This document shows positions 1 through 8,048 of a DNA stretch of 15,228 bases, one piece after another. Source of the DNA: CAWAXW01 sp963786155 (GTDB taxonomy: Bacteria > Actinomycetota > CADDZG01 > WHSQ01). The DNA is taken from positions 1 to 15,228 of the forward strand of contig CAWAXW010000005.1 in NCBI GenBank assembly GCA_963786155.1, given 5' to 3'. The notes under the pieces were generated by a model, which saw only the letters and a program-made list of their open reading frames with translations, was not told the origin of the DNA and made no database searches. Position 1 is the first letter of the stretch. Every line of letters starts with the position of its first letter. The position numbers were made by a program, and so were the translations under genes.

Positions 1-1
1 C

Positions 2-971
2 TTCAGGGTTGGTGGGAACACCGTCCTGGTTGCAGAGTCCAACTGCACCACCACGACTCCCTGCGGCTCGGTCACTCTCCGTCCGGCCAACGCGATTGGC
101 AACGACGACGAGCCAGGGATCACCTACACCGCGCCGACCCAGCCGGCTCCTCTGAGAAACCGTCCCCGTGACGGTGCGAGGAACCAACTGGCGCCGGTGA
201 TCAACTTGAACGCAGCCGACGGGATCGTCCCCGACCTTCCGGACGTCAACGGCGTCACCCAGTCCGGGTTGGATGCGAACGGTGCACCCGCCGAGAGTTC
301 CTACGCGGCGACGGATGGCTCGTTCTACACGAACCAGGTCGCTCCCACGTTCAGGATCATCGACGTCGGCGCCCAGTCCAACGCGCTCATCGCAGAGGAC
401 ACGAACAACAACAACGAGTACGACCATGGTGTTGACCAACCGATCGCCGACTGCACCACCGACGGTGCCGTGAACCGCGGCCAACCCGCTGCTCTGCCAG
501 GCGAGCCTCCCGCTCGGTGGCGACGGCAGCCACAAGCTGTTCGTGGCGGCGGTCGACCCCGAGGGCAACCTCAGCCGGGGCAAGACCGGCGACCTCGCAG
601 GCAAGACCGGCCGGCCCATCACGCGTGGTACTTGACCGTGCAGCGCCTGTGGCGCAAAGTGTCGCCGCAGCGGCTGGGGTCGAGGTCACTTTCAGCGAGA
701 CCATGCCTAACGTGACGACCGGCCACCGCGCCAACCGCAACTTCGCGGAGGACTGGTTCCCGTTCACCATCCGCACCAACGGCCAGCGCCGGAACCTCCT
801 CGAGCGCTCCGTGGCCGGGACCGACAACAAGCGGACCCTGGACATGACCGGCGAGTCGAGCTACACGGCACCGACCTTCTGGGTGTCGAGTACAACTTCG
901 GCGGCGCACCGAACGCCAGGTACCAGGACCGGGCAGGCAACTACCTGACAGACTTCACGGTCCTCAAGTAA
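2..971 (+). CDS. Secreted surface protein with Ig-like modules, C-terminal part (5' end outside window; frameshifted)
   Basis: The reading frame is open from base 2, so the start lies left of the window. The protein signal runs in frame 2 to about 478, frame 3 to about 620, frame 1 to about 852, then frame 3 to the TAA at 969-971, so three single-base shifts are needed. Recognisable pieces are an Asp/Asn-rich loop (EDTNNNNEYDHGVD, near 395-440) that resembles calcium-binding loops, a beta-sandwich segment with LPLGGDGSHKLFVAAVDPEGN (near 505-565), a segment with VEVTFSETMPN (near 680-712), and a last stretch with RYQDRAGNYL (near 920-950). The same three signatures recur in the next gene (LGGDGERTFYATATDTNGN, VTVTFTEAL, RYQDEAGNGL), so the two proteins are paralogues. 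This suggests an extracellular Ig-like or adhesin-type protein. No function can be assigned. The protein ends right after the last module, with no sortase motif or membrane segment. Confidence 0.6.
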
Positions 972-1017
972 CAGCTTTGGCTCCGGCGAGTTACTCGCTC
1001 TCCAGAGCCAGCGATGC

Positions 1018-1037
1018 GGGCCGCCTTCGGGCGGCCC
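1018..1037 (+). terminator. Hairpin after first surface-protein gene, likely terminator
   Basis: A perfect 8-bp GC stem (GGGCCGCC at 1018-1025, GGCGGCCC at 1030-1037) closes a TTCG tetraloop, 47 bases after the TAA at 969-971. There is no T-tract behind it. Stem-only terminators of this kind are common in high-GC actinobacteria. It separates the two paralogous surface genes. Confidence 0.55.
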
Positions 1038-1221
1038 TACTCGCGCCCAGGGTTGTAGGAAAAGGAATTGCCCGAATTGCGTAGATGGTGAGTGGGACGT
1101 ACCCCCTTCCTTTTGTCGCATACGCCGGATACCGTCGGTGAAGCCCGATCGAGGTGCAGGACAGGGGGCCCAGGCGCCGAATCCGAGGTGTAAGACAAGT
1201 TTGCAGAGCCGGAGTAACTAG
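1038..1221 (+). promoter_or_regulatory. Leader/promoter region of the large surface-protein gene
   Basis: About 180 non-coding bases lie between the hairpin and the ATG at 1222. GGAG at 1211-1214, seven bases before the ATG, is the ribosome binding site and fixes the start. The region also holds an imperfect direct repeat (GAATTGCCCGAATTGC, 1065-1080) followed by GTAG. I could not assign a convincing -35/-10 pair by eye. Confidence 0.4.
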
Positions 1222-4200
1222 ATGAGTCGCATCTCCCGATCCAGATCTGTGGCCGTCGCGCTCGCGGCTTGTCTGACCGCGGCTGGGCTGTTCGTGGAGC
1301 GAGTCCGGCTATGGCGGCCGTCGCACCCACCGGCTGGAGCGCCGAGATGAGCGGTCCGGCGAACTATTGTGCAACCGACTGGGTCGACAAAGGTGGCGAC
1401 ACCGTCACTTATTCCGGCGAGTTCACTGATGGCGCGACCTTCATCGAGGCATCGATCGAGGAACGCGAGGCGGACGGGTCGGTCATCTTCGTCGACGAAA
1501 GACAATCCAACGGCAAAGTCTTCAGGCGAAGCCCCATGCCGCTTACCCAAAACACCCCAAGCCACCCTGGTGGCAACGGTCGGATCACGGTCGACGAAGC
1601 GGCGGGCGAGTTCTCGGGTTCGACCATTCTGAGGAGTCTCGAGGACGGTACGACCGCAACCCAGAGAGTTACCGATCACATCGTTATGACGATCACGCTG
1701 GAAATGGGTGGCGAACGTACGACACTCGTGTCCAACAAGGTTTTCGTGGACTTCGAGCCTCCCGAAGATCGCGGGTTACAAGACGCGGAGTACCAGGGAT
1801 GTCGAGGTGCTCTTCAGCGAACCCGTGTTCAACGACTCGGGCGATTCGGCGACTGACTGGAAGGTCGACGGCACCCCAGCAACCGGCGCTCAGCGCGTCG
1901 GCTCCCGTCTCCGACAAGAGGTTCCTACGCCTCGACGTGGGGGAACTGACGGAGGATCAGGAACCGCTGATCGAATATGTTCCTTTCGTCGGCCCGGTCG
2001 GAAGCGCACGCGCCGATTATCGGGACTGCGTGCGCCACATCCTGGTGTACGACGATAGCCACACGCAGGTGGCGGTCGACAGACACCCCGACGCATCCCT
2101 CGGATCTCGCAGATCGACGGCAAGGACGCGACCGACAATCTCGTCGCGTCGCGAAATGCTGCTCCCATGATCGCTATCGATCAGGTGACCAACGGGCACA
2201 CCGTGGACGTCTACCTCGAGTCCGACGGCACCCCTGGGCTGCAGCCCGCAACGGACACCAAACTCAATCCGCAGCCGATAGTGGCCGCGAGCGGTGCGAC
2301 CTTCCAGTTGCCGGCTCTTGGCGGAGACGGTGAGCGCACCTTCTACGCGACCGCGACCGACACGAACGGCAACAAGAGCGTGGACTCGAACAACGGCACT
2401 CTCGGCTACGACGACGCGGCCTACAGCCTCGATACCGTGAAGCCCACCGCCAGCGCGGCCCGCACGGACGGGCAGAAGGTCACCGTGACCTTCACTGAGG
2501 CCCTGTCCGGCGGCCGCAACGATGCAGGGGACTGGCAGATCCTCAACTCCGTAACGGGTGCACCAATGGCGATAAGCGGAGTGAGCGGCACCGGCGACGT
2601 GCGTGTCCTCGCTGCAACCGGTGTCCCAAATGGTTCCTTCGTCATCTACAACCCGCAACCCGAGACCGACCGCTATCAAGACGAGGCGGGCAACGGCCTC
2701 GATAACTTCGACTCGCTGACCACCCAGGGACTCATCGCGAAGGTCCTCGACGTGGTTCCCGAGAATGGCGAACCCGTACCTGTCGGCGATCCCCACACCC
2801 TGATGATCTCGGTTAAAGACGATGCCAACATGAACGTGCCGGGCGCCTTCGTTGGGGTCAGGGTGATAGACGGAGTCAACGCCCAGCGGGACTTCGACGG
2901 TCCCGGCGGGAATGGGCGCGGCGTCGTCGGCAGCTGCATCACGGAATCCAACGGGACTTGTGAGTTCGACTACGAGTCGCAAGAGCGCGGCCTCGACAAG
3001 CTCCAGGCCTGGATAGACCCGACGAGACTTCTGGGAACGCCCCCGGCACCGGAAGACAAGGACGCGGACGCGTCGCCGCAGGTCGGCAGCAATTCGCTGG
3101 ACCAAGATGTGGTGTCCGCACAATGGACGTTCGAAAACGCCGCTCTGAAACTCGAGGCCGGCCCCGAGTCGGAACTCGAGAAGAAGGTGTTCACGCAGCA
3201 CGTCTTGGATGTCAACGTTTCGACTATTCCGACTAGTAACGTGAGTCTACCGGGGGCGAGTCGTCGCGCCAGGTTCTCGGTGCGCGGCGTGAACGTGGAT
3301 GCCCGCGCCGTGAGTGGCCCCAACGCTGGCGATGGCGGCTGGCTTGGCGAATGCTTCACCGGCGCCGACGGCGCTTGCCAGATCGCTTACAACTCAGCCC
3401 TCGATGGTGTAGATCGCATCCAGCTTTGGATCGATAGGAACCCGTGCTCGGATGGCGAGGAGTGTGGCAACAACAATGTTGACGATGGTGAGATTTTCCT
3501 TGCCGGAGAGGAGCAGCCGGGCGCGGACAACATCGAAGGCAATCCCCTCGACGACCCGGCGCAGGACATCGTCGAGGTCGATTGGGAGGGCGTGCTCGTC
3601 GCGGACCTAAACGCCGAGCCGGAAGTCTCCACGAGCGATATCGCGGGCGAGACGACGCTCACCTTCAAGGTGACCGACAGGGACGACAATGTCGCGGCCG
3701 GCGGGCAAAACGTCGAGGCGATCGTCGTATCCGGCCCCAATGCGAGCACCAAGCTGGAGGACGAGGGGTCGGGGCTTCCCCCTCCGTTCGGGGAGAACGA
3801 GACGGGCTGTATGACGGACGAAAACGGTGTGTGCACATTGAGCTACACGTCGAATCCGCATGTCGGGGTCGACACGATCCAAGCATGGGTCGATCTGCAC
3901 GACAATGGTCTGAAGGATTCCGACGAAGTCTCGGTGGTCGAGCCGCGAACGAGAACACCGGTCCCAACGAGCTCACCCAGGACATCGTCGAGGTCACGTG
4001 GACCGCCGCCTCGGCCGTGCTTCATGCGGATCCCGAGCAGGCGAGCGTCCGCAAGGACACGACCCACCAATTGACCTTCGTCGTCGCGGATCCTGCCGAG
4101 CGGCTCATCGAAGGCCTCAACATCGATGCGGTCGTGACCTCCTGGCCGAACACCGGCAGATACATCGGCGAGTGCCGAAGTGACATCAATGGAGAATGCC

Positions 4201-5064
4201 GCGTCGCCTACCAATCCGCGCTCACCGGGACCGATGTGGTCCGAACGTGGATCGACGTCAACGACAATGACGTCGCCGACGAGGCGACTACGACGGAGGC
4301 GGGCGCCCGAGGAGGGTGGCGACGAACCCGACCAGGACGTTGTGGAGGTCACCTGGACTGCAACCGGACCTTCCCCCACCCCTTCGCCCGGGACGACCCC
4401 TTCGCCCGGCACAACTCCGACGCCCGGCGTTAGCCCGTCACCGAACCCCAGCGGTTCTCCCGGCGGCCCACCCTCGGGCTCGGGCACGGACCGCTCGATA
4501 AACATCGACGCAGACAAGTCGATCATCGTGGTCGGAAGGGCCGTGAAACTGTCAGGCACCGTCGATGCGCCGGCTGGGTGCCGTGCCGTGGACGTCGCGC
4601 CGTCGCCGTTGATGCGGCCGGCGAGGGCGCTCAGATCCGCACGACATCGGCGGATGCAGAAGGCCTGTGGCGGCTGGACATCAAGCCTCAGACAAACGCA
4701 ACCTATCGGGCCGAGGTCGGCTCGGACAGCGGTTGCCGCGTGGCCTCCAGCAAGGAGATCGCGGTTGCCGTAAAGGCCAAGGTGCGGATCACTGCCACGC
4801 CCAAGAAGCTGCGGCCGGGAGGATGCAGCTCGATCGACGCCTTCGTGTCTCCCAACAAGGCCGGCTCGGAAGTGCGCTTGGAGCACAAGACAAGGAAGGG
4901 CTGGCGGACACTCGCCAAGAAGGAGCTCGACGGAACGTCTCAGGCGCTGTTCACCAAGTGCTTCAAGTCGCCCGGGGCGCAAGTTGGTCAGGATCTCGTG
5001 GAAGTCCGATCAGGCCAACTTCGGAGCCCGCAGCCGGGCCGCGAAGATCCGGGTACGGCGCTAA
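1222..5064 (+). CDS. Large secreted multi-module Ig-like surface protein (reconstructed over about eight frameshifts)
   Basis: It starts at ATG 1222 behind GGAG. The first residues, MSRISRSRSVAVALAACLTA, continue as a hydrophobic stretch that ends in SPAMA|AVAP if one G is restored near 1297, giving a complete Sec signal peptide. Further shifts are needed near 1760, 1885, 2097, 3943, 4305, 4590 and 5007. The product is about 1,280 residues. The order is an N-terminal region, Ig-like segments shared with the upstream paralogue (about 2160-2730), and four related modules (about 2740-4360). Each module has a GxC...G.C...Y.S...G.D..q.W.D core and ends in a (V/E)V.W strand. A Pro/Ser/Thr linker (4363-4497) and two final beta-sandwiches follow. 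The modules resemble Big_1/invasin-type Ig repeats. The last frame ends in a basic tail at TAA 5062-5064; the unshifted frame would stop at 5072. No LPXTG or C-terminal membrane segment is present, so anchoring is unknown. Adhesion or envelope coating is an inference. Confidence 0.7.
2740..4362 (+). repeat. Four divergent protein-level repeats in the surface protein
   Basis: Approximate units are 2740-3130, 3131-3590, 3591-4010 and 4011-4362. Each has a first strand with a hydrophobic V/L pattern, a paired-cysteine hairpin (SCITESNGTC, ECFTGADGAC, GCMTDENGVC, ECRSDINGEC), then Y-S, G-x-D, and W-[IV]-D followed by an Asp/Asn-rich loop such as VNDNDVADE or LHDNGLKDSDE. Each closes with a D-[IV]-V-x-[VA]-x-W strand. 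The second unit has a longer loop with an additional Cys pair. The units are not recent DNA duplications: they are conserved in protein but divergent in bases. Confidence 0.7.
4380..4415 (+). repeat. Two tandem 18-bp units encoding PSPGTT
   Basis: The units 4380-4397 and 4398-4415 match at 16 of 18 bases and encode PSPGTT twice. They sit inside a Pro/Ser/Thr/Gly linker (4363-4497) between the repeat array and the C-terminal domains, typical of extended cell-wall-spanning linkers. Confidence 0.7.
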
Positions 5065-5083
5065 TCTCCTAGCCGGCCAATCC

Positions 5084-5119
5084 CTTTTGTCCCTTTTCCG
5101 TTGGAAAGGGGAAAGTTTT
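5084..5119 (+). terminator. Probable intrinsic terminator after the large surface-protein gene
   Basis: CCCTTTTCC (5091-5099) pairs with GGAAAGGG (5103-5110) around a GTT loop with one bulged T. The pairing can be continued outward (CTTTT against GAAAG) to about 5084-5115, and TTTT follows at 5116-5119. It lies 20-50 bases after the stop and before the PucR gene. Confidence 0.45.
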
Positions 5120-5199
5120 GGCCACGCATCGAAGGAAGGGCCCGGACCAGGGCGAACCTGCCAACTAAGGCACCATTGCCCGGCTTGCTGGAGGAACCA

Positions 5200-6421
5200 G
5201 TGTCGCCAACGTACGTGAAGCTCGTCATCTCGCCCGAGGGTCCAACCCTCGCGGGCACGGGCGTCACGCTCGACTCCTACCTCGACGGCCTTCGCCGAAT
5301 CGTGTTCGTCGACGATCGCGGGGACCTCGCTCGCGTGGAGCCCGGAGACCTCGTCGTAGCCCTCGGGGGAGGCGGAGGGTCGGCCGAGAGCCTCAGAGCC
5401 CTTGCCGATCTCCTCGAAGCCGCGGGAGCCGTCGGCGTCCTCGTCCACGAGCGCTCGCTTGCCGATCAGATCGACGCAGAGGGCACCTCCGGAGACTTCC
5501 CGGTGTTCCTTGTCGGGCGTGACGTCGAATGGCCTGAGGTCCTTCAGCCGCTCCTCGACCTCGACGCACTTCTCCGTCATCGCTCCCACAATCCCGAGCT
5601 TCGCCGCCGCATCCTCATGCGCCAGATCATCGAGATGCGCGGCGTCACCCCGATCGATCCCCGGGCAGCCACCGAAGCCGGTGTCGACCTCGAGGAAGCG
5701 CTCTATCGAGTGATCGTCGTCGTACCCGGGCTCTGCACGCCGGAGGAAGTTCGTCGCCTCGAGGAAGAGGTCGGCGTCGACGTGCTCGACCACGATCCGG
5801 TCGGCGTCGTGTTCCCGATCGACGATGTAATGGTGGCGGTCCAGACCGGCAGCAGCGCACTGCTCGGCGAGGACTGGCTTCCCGACAGGCTTCTCTCCAA
5901 AGCGCGTTGGCCGGCGACTCGAGTGGCGTCGTCGGAGTCGGCCGCCCACTCGCAGGAGCCGACGGGATCTTCCGTTCCTTCCGGGAGGCTTCGTGGGCCG
6001 CACGGGTATCTCGCCGTCTCGAGGGTGGCAACCGGGTCGCAAGATTCAGCGCCATGGGCGCTTACGCATGGCTCGAGGCTATCGACGCTCACCTGAGCGA
6101 CGAAGCGATCACCGCGAGTACGCGCGCTGATGGACCACGACGCGCGGCACCCGACCAATCTGGTCGAGACACTGCGCGCGTGTCGAGACCCGTCAGCTGA
6201 GAGAGGCCGCTCAGCGACTCTTCCTGCACCGCAACAGCTTGAGATACCGCCTGGACTTGATCCGCAAGGTGACCGGCCTCGATCCACGCGAGCCCGAAGA
6301 CCGCCTGGTGCTGCAGTTGCAGCTCCGGCTCGCATTGGTGCGTGGGTTGTTGGAGCCTTCGGCGAAAGCCGAGACCGGCGGGACGGCCGAGACCGAACCT
6401 TCCGATGGGGCCACCATCTAG
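5200..6421 (+). CDS. PucR/CdaR-type transcriptional regulator (frameshifted)
   Basis: GTG 5200 is chosen because GGAGGA (5190-5195) sits directly upstream. A TTG at 5101 in the same frame would begin inside the upstream terminator hairpin. The N-terminal part (LDSYLDGLRRIVFVDDRGDL and the following LVVALGGGGGS) fits the ligand/sensor region of PucR proteins. The middle part contains VGVGRPLAGADGIFRSFREA, the usual GGDEF-like PucR middle domain. The C-terminus has LREAAQRLFLHRNSLRYRL near 6200-6255, the HTH_30 DNA-binding helix, followed by LDPREPEDRLVLQLQLRL, as in the family. Shifts are needed near 5905, 6120 and 6190 to join frames 1, 3, 1 and 2. The restored length of about 406 residues is usual for the shorter PucR class. 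Such proteins activate catabolic genes in other actinobacteria; the target here is unknown. A C-terminal tail of about 20 Thr/Glu-rich residues is extra. Confidence 0.8.
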
Positions 6422-6445
6422 AGTTCGTTCTAGTGTGGCCGCACT

Positions 6446-7352
6446 GTGAGAGTCGGTCGTCACGACATCAAGCTCACCAATCTCGACAAGCCGATGTATC
6501 CCGCGGATGGGATCACCAAGAATGACGTGATCGACTACTACGCCGCGGTCGCCGATCACATGCTCCCGTTGGTGCGCGACCGGCTCATGACCTTGGAGCG
6601 ATTCCCAAATGGGATCGAAGGGGAACGATTCTTCAGCAAGGGCATCCCCAAGTACTTCCCGGACTTCGTCGAGCGGACGACCGCGCCCAAGCGTGGGGGT
6701 GAGGTGACGTATGTCGTTTGCAACAACGCCGCGACGGTCGTCTACCTCGCTCAGCAGGCATGCCTCACCTCGCACGTCGGCCTTAGCCGCCGCGATGCGA
6801 TCGAGTTCCCCGACCAACTGATCTTCGATCTCGACCCTGCCGGCGATGACGTCCCCGACGTCTTGTGGGCGGCGGGCATCGTGCGGGCTCTGTTGGAAGA
6901 GCTTGGACTCGCTTGCTACGTGAAGTCGAGCGGTTCCAAGGGTCTGCACATCGTCACGCCGACCGATAGGAAGACCCATTTCGACGATGCAAGGGAGTTC
7001 GCCTCGAAGGTGGCAACGTTGCTTGCCGACCGACATCCGGATCGCGTGACGACCGAAGTCCCGAAAGAGAAGCGTCACGGCCGGCTGTTGCTCGACTGGA
7101 TGCGCAACTCCTGGGGTGCGACGGCGGTATCGCCCTTCTCACTGCGCGCTCGACCCGGCGCGCCCGTCGCCCTCCCACTCGCATGGGAGGAAACCGAAGA
7201 GAAGGGTTGGCACCCGCGCGCTCTTCACGATTGCGGACACGCCGAAGAAGATCGAGCGAGATGGCGATCCTTGGGCCGGGTGGCGACGCAGGGCGCGCTC
7301 GCTCGCCGAGCCGCGTCGCCGTCTCGAGAAGCTGCTCGAGGACTCGGCGTGA
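6446..7352 (+). CDS. LigD-type primase-polymerase domain protein (NHEJ polymerase), one frameshift
   Basis: This is a stand-alone archaeo-eukaryotic primase-like polymerase of the LigD PolDom family, which fills gaps with nucleotides during non-homologous end joining. Visible motifs are the N-terminal KLTNLDKPMYP, the catalytic pair in FDLDP (Asp128, Asp130), SSGSKGLHI (161-169, nucleotide binding) and LLLDWMRN with the third Asp at 217. These match the spacing in mycobacterial LigD. A shift near 7217-7226 carries the frame into FTIADTPKKIERDGDPW, the normal end of the domain, and TGA at 7350-7352. The restored length of about 302 residues is the full Pol domain. No ligase or nuclease domain and no Ku are in the window. 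The GTG start follows the PucR stop by 24 bases and has no Shine-Dalgarno sequence. A TAGTGT box at 6431-6436 would suit a leaderless transcript (inference). Confidence 0.85.
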
Positions 7353-7996
7353 CTCCCCGGCGCTCGCAGGCCGGAAGATTGGGATCGCGACCTAGCGGGC
7401 GCGCGCGGCCGAGCAAGAGTTGGCGCAGCTTCTGTCCGCGGACCCTCGCGGTCGAGGAGTTCGAGGACCACACCGCCGACCTCGACCGGCTCGATTATTC
7501 CTTTACTTACGACCGAGGCCGCGTCCACGTCGACCTCAAGGAGAAGCTCCAGCGCTACTCGGCCGGATACGCAGAGATGTGGGACGTCCCGCCCCAGGAC
7601 ATGTTCATCGTGGACGAGACCGTCTACCGGAGGATCGTCTGGCAGGGCGGCGGGGGCTACCTCGTCATCCACGACCATCCCGAGGAACGCTGGGCGATCT
7701 TCGGGCCGTGGGAGCTGACGCTCGGCCCCCGGGTCCGCTACCAGCGGTGGGGGCACGGGCGGGGACGGAGCTTCCTCAAGGGCAAGCTCCTGCTCGACCT
7801 AAAGGCGGCCGCCCGGCTGACCGACGGGTTCTCGGTCGACGACCTCCTGAGGGTGATAGAGCGCTCCAGGGCGGGCCGTGACTCGGTAGAGGCGGTCGCG
7901 ACAAGAGAGCAGGACCTCCCCGAGCTCGGGGGCGGACTAGGCCGGACCCGCAGGACAAACTCGGGCCGACGGTTAACCGTCACAGGCCAAAGCTAG
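7349..7996 (+). CDS. Unrecognised protein coupled to the LigD-type polymerase (frameshifted N-terminus)
   Basis: I do not recognise the family. The clear coding part is frame 2 from about 7452 to TAG 7994-7996: VEEFEDHTADLDRLDYSFTY, then KLQRYSAGYAEMWDVPPQDM, a glycine run with GGGGYLVIHDHPEERW, then RSFLKGKLLLDLKAAARL. The N-terminus seems to lie in other frames (RRPEDWDRDLAGAR in frame 3 near 7368-7408, then AAEQELAQLLSADPR in frame 1 near 7405-7446). This implies about three single-base shifts. GTG 7349 overlaps the polymerase stop as GTGA, typical of translational coupling, so I chose it; TTG 7420 is the alternative. Restored length is about 215 residues, with no signal peptide or membrane segment. 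The Arg/Lys-rich tail would fit a nucleic-acid-associated protein, but that is speculation. Confidence 0.55.
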   Translation: MTPRRSQAGRLGSRPSGRARPSKSWRSFCPRTLAVEEFEDHTADLDRLDYSFTYDRGRVHVDLKEKLQRYSAGYAEMWDVPPQDMFIVDETVYRRIVWQGGGGYLVIHDHPEERWAIFGPWELTLGPRVRYQRWGHGRGRSFLKGKLLLDLKAAARLTDGFSVDDLLRVIERSRAGRDSVEAVATREQDLPELGGGLGRTRRTNSGRRLTVTGQS

Positions 7997-8048
7997 GGTG
8001 TACGGGGACCGGAAAGACTGGGCCCCGGATGGCGAGAGGACGGGAGGG

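Noticed and set aside
2017..3201. 394-residue open frame on the minus strand
   Set aside because: Antisense to the surface protein, whose repeats give clear plus-strand protein conservation. No recognisable domain in the antisense product.
3843..4982. 379-residue minus-strand open frame across the C-terminal half of the surface protein
   Set aside because: A shadow of the plus-strand coding sequence. It stays open only because the GC pattern avoids stops; its translation has no domain.
478..5010. Programmed ribosomal frameshifting in the surface proteins
   Set aside because: Too many shifts, in both directions, without shared slippery sequences, and similar shifts occur in unrelated genes of the window.
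4963..6042. 359-residue minus-strand open frame opposite the PucR gene
   Set aside because: PucR motifs on the plus strand are unambiguous. The antisense product is His/Asp/Arg-rich without pattern.
6418..6433. Short CTAGA/TCTAG inverted repeat at the PucR stop
   Set aside because: Only 5 bp with a 6-base loop and no T-tract. Too weak to call an operator or terminator.
7353..7450. Reading the LigD polymerase and the next protein as one 516-residue fusion (6446-7996)
   Set aside because: The single long frame passes through about 240 bases (7215-7450) of Arg/Ser/Ala nonsense. The true polymerase end (FTIADTPKK...TGA 7352) lies in frame 3, so the fusion is an artefact of two compensating shifts.
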